Position numbers and translations under genes: made by a program
Origin: Caballeronia calidae
GTDB taxonomy: Bacteria; Pseudomonadota; Gammaproteobacteria; Burkholderiales; Burkholderiaceae
NCBI RefSeq assembly: GCF_900044055.2
Contig: NZ_FCOX02000002.1
Span: 62,001 to 126,000, forward strand
Reading direction: 5' to 3'
DNA: 64,000 nucleotides
In this document: positions 15,256 to 24,038 of the stretch, one piece after another
How the letters are laid out: every line of letters starts with the position of its first letter
How positions within the stretch are numbered: the stretch's first letter is position 1
The notes under the pieces: model-generated
The model's database searches: none
What the model was told of the DNA's origin: nothing
Seen by the model: the letters and a program-made list of their open reading frames with translations, nothing else

Positions 15256-16476
15256 TTACTGCTCGCTCGTCTTATCGACAGTCTTGCGCGAACGGCCGCC
15301 GCGCGACGACTTGCGCACCGGCTTGACCGCTTCGGCTTCGACGACGGCTTCCTGCTGCACATCGGGCGCGCTGGGCTTCGCCGCCGTCTTGCGCGCGCGA
15401 CGCGGCGCGGCGGCTCGTTTCCGCGCAGGCGCGGGAGCGGGCGCGACTTCCGCTTCCGCCTCGGCGTGCGGCTCGTGCATGTGCATGTGCGGCTCGGGCA
15501 GTTGCGGCTCGACGATCGCCGACGCTTCTTCGACGGCTACGGGTTCCGGCGCGGGCATCGGCGCCTGCTTGCGTGCACCGCGCTTGCCGCGACGGCTTGC
15601 GTTCCCCGTCGCCTCGTGTTCTCTTGCGACGACCGCATCGGCTGGCCTGACATCCACCGCCGCGACCTGCGCGGAGCGGAACACGAACGCGCCGGATTTA
15701 TCGTCGCGGCCGACTTCCAGCAGGCCGCGCGATTGCGCTTCGTCGAGCAGATTGCCGAACGCGCGGAAGCCGTATTGCGTTTCGCTGAAGCCCGGCTTGC
15801 GCCGCTTGATCGCGCTCTTCAATACGGATGCCCAGATCTTGCCGCTTTCGCCGCGCTCCGATGCGAGCGCCTCGAAGGTTTCGACCGCGATCGCGATGGC
15901 CTGCGACTTGCGCGACTCCGTCTCCTGCCTGGGCTGCCGCTCTTCCTCGGACGCGCGTTTCGACTCGCGCTGCTCGCGCTTCGCCATGGCGCGCTGCTGC
16001 TCGCGCACGAGGTCGTCGTAGAAAATGAATTCATCGCAGTTCGCGACGAGCAGATCGGACGTCGATTGCTTCACGCCCACGCCGATCACCTTCTTCGCGT
16101 TCTCGCGCAGCTTCGACACGAGCGGCGAGAAGTCGGAGTCTCCGCTGATGATGACGAACGTATCGACGTGCGACTTGGTATAGCAGAGATCGAGCGCATC
16201 GACGACGAGGCGGATATCCGCCGAATTCTTGCCCGACTGACGCACGTGAGGAATCTCGATCATCTCGAAGCTGGCCTCGTGCATCGCCGCTTTGAAGCCC
16301 TTGTAGCGGTCCCAGTCGCAATAGGCTTTCTTGACGACGATGCTTCCCTTCAGCAACAGGCGTTCCAGCACGGGTTTGATGTCGAACTTCTCGTACTTCG
16401 CATCGCGAACGCCGAGCGCGACGTTCTCGAAATCGCAGAACACCGCCATGCTGACGCTTTCCTGAGGTCCAGCCAT
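15256..16476 (-). CDS. NYN-domain putative RNase with OST-HTH/LOTUS-like region and basic tail
   Basis: About 406 residues. The N-terminal NYN (PIN-like) domain has acidic residues in AVFCDFENVAL (residues 11-21), KNSADIRLVVDAL and VIISGDSDFSPLV, the pattern of metal-dependent RNases of the LabA/MARF1 group. A middle region (ETFEALASERGESGKIWASVLKS onward to RGLLEVGRDD) resembles an OST-HTH/LOTUS RNA-binding domain. The last ~130 residues are rich in Ala, Pro, Glu and Lys/Arg clusters, like histone H1 tails. The ATG at 16476 is preceded by GGAG at ideal spacing; longer in-frame starts upstream are less convincing. It is monocistronic as far as visible. Confidence 0.85.
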   Translation of the reverse strand: MAGPQESVSMAVFCDFENVALGVRDAKYEKFDIKPVLERLLLKGSIVVKKAYCDWDRYKGFKAAMHEASFEMIEIPHVRQSGKNSADIRLVVDALDLCYTKSHVDTFVIISGDSDFSPLVSKLRENAKKVIGVGVKQSTSDLLVANCDEFIFYDDLVREQQRAMAKREQRESKRASEEERQPRQETESRKSQAIAIAVETFEALASERGESGKIWASVLKSAIKRRKPGFSETQYGFRAFGNLLDEAQSRGLLEVGRDDKSGAFVFRSAQVAAVDVRPADAVVAREHEATGNASRRGKRGARKQAPMPAPEPVAVEEASAIVEPQLPEPHMHMHEPHAEAEAEVAPAPAPARKRAAAPRRARKTAAKPSAPDVQQEAVVEAEAVKPVRKSSRGGRSRKTVDKTSEQ

Positions 16477-16555
16477 ATGGTTCTCCAGCTCGTGCGGCAT
16501 GTTTGGAAAGCGCACATGATAGCTTGTCGGCGCTCTACCGAAAGGAATGCGCGTG

Positions 16556-17581
16556 TCAGGGCAAGTGTCTCGCCAGCAGATCGTCGAGTGTTTCGTGGGC
16601 TTCGCGCATCAGACGCTCGACCACTTCGCCCGCCGACATCCGCTCGCTCACCAGCGCCGACGATTCCCCCGCGAAGAGCGCCATCTTTTCCAGATCGCCC
16701 GTGGTCGAGCGCAGCGGCGAAACCGTGCTGTACTTCTCGACCGCGCCCCATTCGTCGTGCGCGACGATCTCGCGCGGCAGCGCATACGGATCGTTGCCGA
16801 AGCGATGACCGCTCGACGCATCCGTCACGCTGTTGGCGAGCACACGCACCGGCGAACCTGCGGGCCAGTTGATCGCGTAGATATCGGTGTGGACGGTGTC
16901 GCCCGCGCGCGCATCGATCACGCGCTGCTTGTGATACTCGTGCGCGTACGATTCGTGCGTCGTGAGAAAGACGGTGCCGCAATGAATGCCGCTCGCACCG
17001 AGCGCGAGCGCCGCGACCAGTCCCGCGCCCGTCGCGATGCCGCCCGACGCCGCGACCGGCACGCGCGTGTGCGCGGCGATTTCGGGCAGCAGCGTCATGA
17101 TGCCGGTCGAGCCGCGCACGTGCCCGCCCGCCTCCACGCCCTGCGCGACGATCACATCGGCGCCCGCCTTTTCCGCGCGCAGCGCGTCTTCGAGCGAGCC
17201 GACCTGATACAGCACGAGCGCGCCGCTGTCCTTCACGCGCGCGACGATATCGGGGTACACGTCCCAGAAGAAACACATCGCCGGAACGCGCAATTCGAGG
17301 CACGCGTCGAGCTCGGCGGCCAGCAGATCGGGCTTCGTGCCCGCGGGAATCAGATTCACGCCGAACGGCCCATCCGTCGCGGCACGCACTGCGGCGACTT
17401 CGTTCGCGATCGTCTCCGGCGATTCGCGCACCATGCCGAGCAGGCCGAAGCCTCCCGCATTCGACACGGCCGACGCGAGCTCGGCACGCGCGGGCCCGCC
17501 CATTCCAGCGGAGATGATCGGATAACGGCAGCCGAGCACGCGGGTCAGCTCGGTATCGAATGGCGCAGCGTTCGCGGTCAT
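16556..17581 (-). CDS. Nitronate monooxygenase (2-nitropropane dioxygenase family)
   Basis: A 341-residue FMN-dependent TIM-barrel protein. Recognisable elements are YPIISAGMGGPARAELASAVSNAGG near the N-terminus, GVEAGGHVRGSTG (residues ~146-158, with the His used by the family), and VAASGGIATGAGLVAALALGASGIHCGTVFL for FMN phosphate binding. The family oxidises nitronates to carbonyl compounds and nitrite, and protects against propionate-3-nitronate. The start is an ATG at 17581 with GAGG upstream. The preceding ~280 bp (17582-17861) hold no supported gene. Confidence 0.88.
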   Translation of the reverse strand: MTANAAPFDTELTRVLGCRYPIISAGMGGPARAELASAVSNAGGFGLLGMVRESPETIANEVAAVRAATDGPFGVNLIPAGTKPDLLAAELDACLELRVPAMCFFWDVYPDIVARVKDSGALVLYQVGSLEDALRAEKAGADVIVAQGVEAGGHVRGSTGIMTLLPEIAAHTRVPVAASGGIATGAGLVAALALGASGIHCGTVFLTTHESYAHEYHKQRVIDARAGDTVHTDIYAINWPAGSPVRVLANSVTDASSGHRFGNDPYALPREIVAHDEWGAVEKYSTVSPLRSTTGDLEKMALFAGESSALVSERMSAGEVVERLMREAHETLDDLLARHLP

Positions 17582-17861
17582 GTCGGCCTCGCGCGGATGA
17601 ACGGTCCGAACGCGCTTGACGGACCCTCGCCAAGCCTAGTCCCGCCGCGCTCCGCTTTCAAGGTGTCGGAAACCTTGGCCGGTCCGCGCTCGTCCATCAT
17701 GCGGGCGCCGTGGTGCGGGACGCTTGTCCGCCCGGCACGCTTTTCGCGCATGCCGTCGGCCTTTCAAGCAGGACGCGGGCAGTGAAACCCCTGATCCTTT
17801 CGATGAGCGCACTGGCCGCGGGCGAAGATCCTGATGTATCGGTGGACGCCGTGAGCGGCGA

Positions 17862-18257
17862 TCAGCGCTTTGCGTGTCGCGCGGCGAGCATGGCGAGGTC
17901 GCGGCGGACCCAGTCGGCATCGGCGGCGAATTTTTCGTCGGTCATGCCGGGTTGACGGAACAGCGTGAGCGCAACGTCGGCGCCCGCGCCGTTCTGATAG
18001 ACGCGCAATGGAACGTAGACTTCCGCGCCGTCGGGCAGATATACGCGATGATCCATGATGCCGAACGCGTTGTGGTCCGTGAAGCGGATCGTCACCTCGC
18101 CTTCGGGACCGTGCGCGCGCCAGTGATCGCCCATGTCTTCGAGCGTCGATCGCGCGAGCCCCGACGCCCACGTCGGAAAGACTTCCGGACGCCAGATGGC
18201 GTCATAGAGCTCGCGCCAGTCGCGATCGATCGTCACGGTGATGGTCTGCGTATCCAT
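17862..18257 (-). CDS. SRPBCC-family protein
   Basis: A 131-residue protein with the START/SRPBCC pattern: an N-terminal strand (ITVTIDRDWRELYDAIWRPEVFPTW, cut by the first helix), an antiparallel sheet (WRAHGPEGEVTIRFTDHNAFGIMDHRVYLP) and a C-terminal helix (DEKFAADADWVRRDLAMLAAR). Members bind hydrophobic ligands or act as cyclases/aromatases, and many are of unknown role. The start is the ATG at 18257. Spacing to the KfrA-like gene upstream is 27 bases, so they may be co-transcribed. No catalytic residues can be named. Confidence 0.78.
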   Translation of the reverse strand: MDTQTITVTIDRDWRELYDAIWRPEVFPTWASGLARSTLEDMGDHWRAHGPEGEVTIRFTDHNAFGIMDHRVYLPDGAEVYVPLRVYQNGAGADVALTLFRQPGMTDEKFAADADWVRRDLAMLAARHAKR

Positions 18258-18284
18258 GCTCAGATAAGCAACGTCACACGCGCG

Positions 18285-20132
18285 TCACGTTTCGATCTTC
18301 GACATCACCGCGGTGGCCGGATCGTAGCGATAGCCCTTCTGCGCGAGCTGCTGCGCCATCTTGTCGCCGATCACCTTCTGCTGCGCCTCGCGGAACACCA
18401 GTTCGTGATCCGGCTTCAGGCGCTCCAGTTCGACCGCGAGCCTGCGCATCAGCGCGACTTCGCCGGTGCTGCGGGCGTCGATGAAGAGGTTCTTCTCGTT
18501 GGCCACGTCGAGGCGCTGGCGCAAGTCCTTCGCATACGTGACCCATTGCTCGGCGTTGGCGCGCAGGTCGTCGTAGGCCTTCGAATGCGCCTTGGCCTGC
18601 GCGGAGATCTGACGCTGCAGCGAAGCGACTTCCGACGCTTCGCCCTGCTCTTTCTCGACGAGACGCTTCGCGAGATCGGTCGCGTTTCTCTCCGCGGACT
18701 CGGCACGTTCGCGCAATGCGTTGACATCGTTCGATACGCGCGCGAGTTCGGCGCCTTGCTCGGCCTTTTCTTCCCTCAGCGTGCTGATCTGCTTGTAGGC
18801 TTCGTCCAGTTCGCCGCCGACGCGTTCCACGTGATCGCGCTGCGCCGAGACTTCCGCGCTGCGCGCCGCCGCATTTTCGCGCTCGATCTCCAGTGCGCCG
18901 CGCGCGTCGTTCAGTTCGACTTCCAGCGCGGCCACGCGCGCGAGGCTTTCGCTCACCTGCGCTTCGGCGGCCTGCGCGCGCGACTGCGCGGCGCTCGCAT
19001 CCTGCGACCAGCGCTCGGCTTCCGCCGACTTGTCCTGCGCCGCCAGGCTCGACGCCTCGTGCTGCTGTCGCGCCTCGTCGCGCTCGCCGGCGATGCGCGC
19101 GAGTTCATCGTCCTTGCCCGATATCAGCGCCTGCAATTCCGCGTGATCCTGACGCGCGCGGTCCCGCTCCTCTGCGATGCGCGCGAGCGCTTCGTCCTTG
19201 CCCGCGATCGATGCGTGCGTCTGCTCGTGCTGCTGACGCGCCTGATCCAGTTCCGCCGCGATGCGCGCGAGCGCTTCGTCCTTGCCCGCGATCGATGCGT
19301 GCGCCTGCTCGTGCTGCTGACGCGCCTGATCCAGTTCCGCCGCGATGCGCGCGAGCGCTTCGTCCTTGCCCGACATCAGCGCATGCAGTTCCGCGTGCTC
19401 GTGGCGCGCCTGATCGCGCTCGCCGGCGATGCCCGCGATCGACGCGTGCGCCTCCTCGTGCTGCCGACGCGCCTGATCCAGCTCCGCCGCGATGCGCGCG
19501 ATCTCGTCATCCTTGCCCGACAGCGCCGCGTTCAACGCCTCGTTCGCGTGACGCTGCTCCTCCAGCAACGCCTTCACGGCGGCAAGCTCGGACTGCTCCG
19601 TCGCCGCGCGCTGCGCCGCTTCCTCGACGCGCGTCTCGGCGGTCTGCGCGCGCGCCGTGGCCGTCGCGAGTTCGTCACGCAGGCGCGCGGCCGACTCTTC
19701 CGCTGCACGCAGCGCGCTCTGCGCGTCCGTCATCTGCTGACGGTTCTGCGCGGCTTCGTCGCCGGTCTTCACGAATTCGGCGAGGGCCTCGTCGCGCTCC
19801 GCGAGCGCGGTCGCGAGCCGCTGGTTCGCCGCGGAAAGCCGCTGGCCGGAGAACCGTTCGGTTTCGTCGCGCGAGACCGTCCAGAGCCGGCGCGCGACAT
19901 TGACGAGCGTTTCGGCGAGGTCGTCGGGAAGTCCCGTGGGCGCCTGCTGCTCAGGCACGCCCGGCTGACGCGCTTCGCGCCAGCGCTGCAGGCCGGCCGC
20001 GATGGCGACGATCGAGCCGCCTTTCGACTCCGTCCAAACGGTGACGGGGGAAACCTTGCGACCTTCTTCGGTCAGGCGATCGGCAATCGACGCGATTTGC
20101 TCGTCGGTGATGTTGTCTACGTCTGTGGGCAT
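18285..20132 (-). CDS. KfrA-like DNA-binding coiled-coil protein
   Basis: About 615 residues. The N-terminal ~60 residues match the KfrA N-terminal DNA-binding domain (ITDEQIASIADRLTEEGRKVSPVTVW). Nearly all the rest, to about residue 560, is predicted coiled coil rich in Ala, Glu, Gln and Arg, with an internal 28-residue repeat (see 19090-19509). The last ~60 residues form a distinct module (VALMRRLAVELERLKPDH onward). Plasmid KfrA binds its own operator and forms filaments near partition loci. Chromosomal homologues are common in Burkholderiaceae with unclear roles. I chose the ATG at 20132, which has GAGG upstream, over a TTG at 20165. Confidence 0.82.
   Translation of the reverse strand: MPTDVDNITDEQIASIADRLTEEGRKVSPVTVWTESKGGSIVAIAAGLQRWREARQPGVPEQQAPTGLPDDLAETLVNVARRLWTVSRDETERFSGQRLSAANQRLATALAERDEALAEFVKTGDEAAQNRQQMTDAQSALRAAEESAARLRDELATATARAQTAETRVEEAAQRAATEQSELAAVKALLEEQRHANEALNAALSGKDDEIARIAAELDQARRQHEEAHASIAGIAGERDQARHEHAELHALMSGKDEALARIAAELDQARQQHEQAHASIAGKDEALARIAAELDQARQQHEQTHASIAGKDEALARIAEERDRARQDHAELQALISGKDDELARIAGERDEARQQHEASSLAAQDKSAEAERWSQDASAAQSRAQAAEAQVSESLARVAALEVELNDARGALEIERENAAARSAEVSAQRDHVERVGGELDEAYKQISTLREEKAEQGAELARVSNDVNALRERAESAERNATDLAKRLVEKEQGEASEVASLQRQISAQAKAHSKAYDDLRANAEQWVTYAKDLRQRLDVANEKNLFIDARSTGEVALMRRLAVELERLKPDHELVFREAQQKVIGDKMAQQLAQKGYRYDPATAVMSKIET
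19090..19509 (-). repeat. In-frame 84-bp tandem repeat in the kfrA-like gene
   Basis: The segment beginning GCGATG recurs at 19090, 19174, 19258, 19342 and 19426, each 84 bp apart; a partial step of 63 bp then leads to 19489. Each unit encodes 28 residues built on GKDEALARIAAELDQARQQH. The units at 19174 and 19258 are almost identical. Both 84 and 63 bp equal whole numbers of heptads (28 and 21 residues), so copy-number change keeps the coiled-coil register. Confidence 0.88.
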
Positions 20133-20367
20133 AAGCGCCTCGAAAATCAGTGGCGTCGCACTCAAAAAAACTGCGATACGTTATTACACTCGGCGGGATC
20201 CGCGCATGGCGGAAGGGGATGATACCCATTTTCCGCGCTCCCATATTCGCAGCACGTCATATACCGTCAAAAATGAGCTTTTGCAGGCGAGAGTGTATCG
20301 CTTGGATGGCCATGATTTCGTGGTGCAACACGTTATTAACAAAAACGTATCGGCGCTGAGCAGAGCG

Positions 20368-20390
20368 CCCGGACGGCCGATCCGTCCGGG
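20368..20390. terminator. GC-rich hairpin downstream of DUF4148 gene
   Basis: CCCGGACGG pairs perfectly with CCGTCCGGG around a 5-base loop; flanking GCGC bases extend the stem across a one-base bulge. It lies 27 bases past the stop of the minus-strand DUF4148 gene. No immediate T-tract follows, so the terminator call is moderate. The rest of 20166-20417 shows no gene. Confidence 0.45.
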
Positions 20391-20417
20391 GCGCCGCGGG
20401 CAACCAGAACCGCGCGT

Positions 20418-20726
20418 TCAGGATTTCGCAAAAATCGGACCGAGGCCGATGACGTCGTTATCCGGCGCGCGCGTGCCGGACGCGGCGCTGCCGCTCACCG
20501 AAGCGCCATACGCGCCGATGCCCTTCGCGGCATTCAGCCGCGCCTCCGCGGCCTGGATGTTTTGCGGATATTGCGTCTGGTCGCTCGCCGGGTTGTAGCC
20601 GGCCTTTTGCAGTTCGACGAGTTGCGCGCGCACGTCGGCGCGGGTGAGCGGCTGATTCGATTGCGCAAAGGAGAGCGCCGGCAGCGCAACAGCGGCAGCA
20701 ACGATGAGCGATTGAATGATTTTCAT
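20418..20726 (-). CDS. DUF4148 small secreted protein
   Basis: A 102-residue paralogue of the protein at 12453. The signal peptide (MKIIQSLIVAAAVALPALSFA) is followed by the DUF4148 core LTRADVRAQLVELQKAGYNP and QNIQAAEARLNAAKG. Its C-terminal tail differs from the 12453 protein and has no Cys. It is predicted to be periplasmic with unknown function. A GGAGG-type ribosome site lies upstream of the ATG at 20726. A hairpin at 20368 probably ends the transcript. A LysR gene is divergent ~250 bp away. Confidence 0.85.
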   Translation of the reverse strand: MKIIQSLIVAAAVALPALSFAQSNQPLTRADVRAQLVELQKAGYNPASDQTQYPQNIQAAEARLNAAKGIGAYGASVSGSAASGTRAPDNDVIGLGPIFAKS

Positions 20727-20978
20727 GATTTACCTCCAGAGAATGTAATGAGAGGCCGTTTCGACGATTCGCCGTGGGTTGCAAATCGTTCGGGCTTGGA
20801 GGTATTAAAACCAGACGACGTATCTGGCATGTTTCGCGGACGACGGTTTATGCAACGCCGTGTGTCACCCGGCGATGACGATACAGTGCGATACAAACAC
20901 GTCGCCGGGCGGTGCGGGCGGACTACAATCGGCGTGCCCGTATCGCGACGAGAAACGATCCGACCAAGGGAGAAGATC

Positions 20979-21908
20979 ATGCAGACGCCGCGTCCGTCGC
21001 TCAACGCCCTGCGAGCGTTCGAAGCCGTGGCGCGCCTGCGCAGCATGACCCTCGCCGCGCAGGAGTTGTGCGTCACGCATGGCGCGATCAGCCGCCAGGT
21101 GAAGGCGCTCGAAGATACGCTCGGCCTGACGCTGCTCGTGCGCTCGGCGCAGTCGTCGGAACCGACGCCCGAGGGCAGGCGCCTCGCCGAAGGACTCACG
21201 GCCGCGTTCGGTCTCATCGACGCGAGCATCGAGCAGCTGAAGCCCGAGCCGCTCACGCTGTCGTGCTCGGCGACCATCATGATGAACTGGCTGATTCCGC
21301 GCATCGCGGGGTTTCATCGGCGCTATCCGCAGACCGAGCTGAAGTTCAACATGAACTACGACCAGATCGACTTCGTGCGCGACAAGATCAGCGTCGCGAT
21401 CCGCGCGAGCACGATCGAGCCGCCGAAAGACGCGATCACGCGCAAGCTCATCGACGAATGGATCGGGCCGGTCTGCTCGCCCGAGTATGCGCAGTCGGCC
21501 GGTCTCGCGGCGCCCGCCGATCTCGCGCGCGCGAAGTTGCTGTCCACGCGCACGCGTCCCGAGGCGTGGCCGGACTGGTTTCGGGCGATGCACATCGCGC
21601 CCGTCGCCGGCGCGAGCGCGGATCGCTACGATCACTTCTATCTGCTGATCCAGGCGGCCGTGTGCGGGCTCGGCATCGCGCTCGTGCCGCAGATGCTCGT
21701 CATGAACGATCTCGTCTCCGGCAAGCTCGTCGCGCCGTTCGGCTTCGCACCGGGGCCGCGCGAACTCGTGCTGTGGGTCGCGCCGCATCTGCGCGCGCAT
21801 GCCGATGTCGCGCAACTGGAGCGCTGGCTGATCGAAGAGATGAACGAGAGCCTGAAGGACATGGCCGCGTTCCCGCGCGCGCGGGACGGCGCGGCGCTCA
21901 GGACGTGA
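20979..21908 (+). CDS. LysR-family regulator (GcvA-like)
   Basis: A 309-residue LysR regulator. The HTH covers residues ~6-65 (LNALRAFEAVARLRSMTLAAQELCVTHGAISRQ). The effector domain has the GcvA-subgroup style: DFVRDKISVAIRAS, VCSPEYAQSAGL and YLLIQAAVCGLGIALVPQMLV. I chose the ATG at 20979, preceded by AAGGGAGA, although the frame is open far upstream. Its 3' end overlaps the convergent GntR gene by 11 bases. No obvious target lies beside it. The divergent DUF4148 gene is one possibility. Confidence 0.88.
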   Translation: MQTPRPSLNALRAFEAVARLRSMTLAAQELCVTHGAISRQVKALEDTLGLTLLVRSAQSSEPTPEGRRLAEGLTAAFGLIDASIEQLKPEPLTLSCSATIMMNWLIPRIAGFHRRYPQTELKFNMNYDQIDFVRDKISVAIRASTIEPPKDAITRKLIDEWIGPVCSPEYAQSAGLAAPADLARAKLLSTRTRPEAWPDWFRAMHIAPVAGASADRYDHFYLLIQAAVCGLGIALVPQMLVMNDLVSGKLVAPFGFAPGPRELVLWVAPHLRAHADVAQLERWLIEEMNESLKDMAAFPRARDGAALRT

Positions 21909-22605
21909 TGAGCTTGCCGTAGAGCGCGCTCGCGCGCGACAGATGCGCGTGCATCGCGTCCGCGGCGGCGTCGCCGTCGTGCGCGGCGATCGCCTCGACG
22001 ATGCGTTCGTGCTCCGCGAGCGTCAACGCTTCGGCGCCCGGCGCGCGCACCATCGGCCGATAGTATTCGGAGGCCCAGTTGAAAATCGATTCGACGATCG
22101 ACGGATAGATCGGATTGCCCGTGATCTGCGCGATCTCGCGATGAAACGCCATGTCGCAGGCGAGGAACGCATCGCGATCATGCACGGCTTCACGCTGCGC
22201 TTCGACGCGCTGCACGAGCCTCGCGATGTCGTCCTCCGTCGCCTTCTCAGCCGCCATGCGCGCGGTGCCGGTTTCGAGAAAGAGCCGCGCCGCTTTCAGA
22301 TGCTCCAGCATGTCCGGCTGCGCGCGCAGGAGGTGCATCGTGCCGATCGCGATCTGCGCGATGAGGCTCTGCGCCGTCGGCACGACGACGCGCGCCCGCT
22401 CGCCATGCGCGATCTCGACGATGCCGGAGCGCTCCAGGCTCTGCAACGCCTCGCGGATCGCGGGACGGCCCACGCCGTACGCTTCCATGAGCTCGCGCTC
22501 GGAAGGCAACTGCGCGCCGGGCGCGATCTCGCCCGAGCGGATACGGTCCATCAACCGGTCCAGTACGTCCTGATACAGCTTGCGCCGCTGAATGATGTCA
22601 GCCAT
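21898..22605 (-). CDS. GntR/FadR-subfamily regulator of the RuBisCO-like cluster
   Basis: About 235 residues with an N-terminal winged helix (APGAQLPSERELMEAYGVGRPAIREALQSLE) and an FCD ligand-binding domain (residues ~90-225, with the metal-type His of AFHREI and LAEHERIVEAIAAHD). It resembles NanR-type FCD proteins. The start is taken at the ATG 22605 (MADIIQRRK). A longer frame to 22665 would run into the kinase gene. It is last in the same-strand series transporter-dehydrogenase-RLP-kinase-regulator, 56 bases after the kinase, so it is probably the local repressor sensing a pathway intermediate. Confidence 0.87.
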   Translation of the reverse strand: MADIIQRRKLYQDVLDRLMDRIRSGEIAPGAQLPSERELMEAYGVGRPAIREALQSLERSGIVEIAHGERARVVVPTAQSLIAQIAIGTMHLLRAQPDMLEHLKAARLFLETGTARMAAEKATEDDIARLVQRVEAQREAVHDRDAFLACDMAFHREIAQITGNPIYPSIVESIFNWASEYYRPMVRAPGAEALTLAEHERIVEAIAAHDGDAAADAMHAHLSRASALYGKLITS

Positions 22606-22661
22606 CGGAATTGCCTGTCTTCGATGATTCTTTGCGCCGACCTTATCACGAAGCGCGCCGC

Positions 22662-24038
22662 TCACGAAGCGCCGTCGCGCACGTTTCCGAAGAAAGAAGC
22701 GCCGCCGATCTGCCCGCCCTTCAGCACGATTTCAAGGCCGTCGCGCGCGGGATCGGCGGACCACGCGCGGCACAGCGGCGCGCCCGGCGCCATGCCCGCC
22801 GCGACGCTCAATGCCGTGATGCCGAGCCGGCTCGCCACTTCGCCCGAGCTGTCGCCGCCCGCGACCACGACACGGCGCAACGGCGTGCGATCGAGCAGCA
22901 GGCGCATCACGTCGGCGAGCGTTTCGCCGACGCGCCGCGCGGCTTCGGCGCGATTCAGAGCGGCTTGCGCGGCGATGTCGTCGAAGCCGAGGACGGCGGG
23001 ATCGTCGGGGCCTTCGGCGCTGAACACGATTGGGCTTCTGCCCTCGCTCACGGCGCGCGCCGCGATGCCGACCACGCGTTCGATTTCGGCTTCGCGCGAC
23101 CTGGCATCGAGCGCGCGGCGCAAGTCCAGGCGCTCGACGCAGAAGCCGTTGTCGCGCGCCCAGCGGATCTGTCCCGCCGTCACCGGCGAGCAGCTTCCGC
23201 TGACGGCGGCGATCACATCGACGGAAGAGGCCTGCGGCAAGCCCGGCGTTCGCGGCACGAGCCCGTTCGCGCGCCAGTGCGCCGCGAGCGCGTATTGCAA
23301 TCCCGACGACGACGCCGTGAACACGCCTTCACCGCGCGCTTCCCAGACGAGCTTTCCCGCCGCGGCGAGCGTGTCCTCGTCGAGCACATCGATCATGACG
23401 ACGGGCGTATCGTCATTCGCCAGCGCGTTCAGGCGTTCGTGAACATCGGGCGAACGCAACTGCACGAAATCGATCAGGCCGATGCGCCGCTCCGTCTGCC
23501 GCGCGAGATGCACGCGCAGGTCCGCTTCGTTCATCGGCGTGACGGGATGGCGCGACATCGTCGGATGACGGTCCAGCCGATAGCCCTCGCCCTCCACCGC
23601 CGCGAACAGATTGCCGAACGCCTGATAGCGCTTGAGACGCGGCGCGCCGACGATCATCGGCGACCACGCGCCGCGCATGTGCGTGACGCCGATATCGATC
23701 GCGCGGCCGATCGACCCCGTCTGCGGCGACGAATCGAAGGTCGAGCAGACCTTGTATTGCAGGATCGGCGCGCCCAGCGCGGCAAGGCTCGCGAAGGCGC
23801 GCGGCAACTCGTCGTCCATCCATTGCGGACTGCGCCCGCGCGACGATCCCGCGAGGCCCACGCAACGCACGTCCGGAAAGCGCGCGAGCAGTTCGGGCGT
23901 GGGCGGCCGCAGACAGAGCAGCGTCGGCACGCCGGCGGCGGTCATTGCTTCCATCGCGTCGGTGGAGCCGGTGAAGTCGTCGCCGTAATAGGCCAGAAGA
24001 AGGCCGTCGGGCCATGCAGCCTGGTTCCCGCCGCTCAT
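22662..24038 (-). CDS. oiaK: Four-carbon acid sugar kinase family (DUF1537), probable 3-oxo-isoapionate kinase
   Basis: A 458-residue DUF1537 kinase. The N-terminal substrate domain begins LLLAYYGDDFTGSTDAMEAM (the DDFTGS signature, residues ~17-22). The C-terminal nucleotide-binding domain has VVAGGDSSGEVASRLG and ends with LVLKGGQIGG-like sequence (EIVLKGGQIGGASFF). These kinases phosphorylate acid sugars. Beside a RuBisCO-like protein and a 6PGDH-like oxidoisomerase, the best fit is OiaK of D-apionate catabolism, phosphorylating 3-oxo-isoapionate. The ATG at 24038 overlaps the RLP stop by four bases; the frame is open further upstream only by chance. The substrate assignment rests on context. 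Confidence 0.82.
   Translation of the reverse strand: MSGGNQAAWPDGLLLAYYGDDFTGSTDAMEAMTAAGVPTLLCLRPPTPELLARFPDVRCVGLAGSSRGRSPQWMDDELPRAFASLAALGAPILQYKVCSTFDSSPQTGSIGRAIDIGVTHMRGAWSPMIVGAPRLKRYQAFGNLFAAVEGEGYRLDRHPTMSRHPVTPMNEADLRVHLARQTERRIGLIDFVQLRSPDVHERLNALANDDTPVVMIDVLDEDTLAAAGKLVWEARGEGVFTASSSGLQYALAAHWRANGLVPRTPGLPQASSVDVIAAVSGSCSPVTAGQIRWARDNGFCVERLDLRRALDARSREAEIERVVGIAARAVSEGRSPIVFSAEGPDDPAVLGFDDIAAQAALNRAEAARRVGETLADVMRLLLDRTPLRRVVVAGGDSSGEVASRLGITALSVAAGMAPGAPLCRAWSADPARDGLEIVLKGGQIGGASFFGNVRDGAS

Noticed and set aside
17874..20222. A 782-codon plus-strand open frame opposite the KfrA-like gene
   Set aside because: Its repetitive Arg/Leu-rich sequence is the mirror of the coiled-coil repeats; the minus-strand product has the KfrA domain and a ribosome site.
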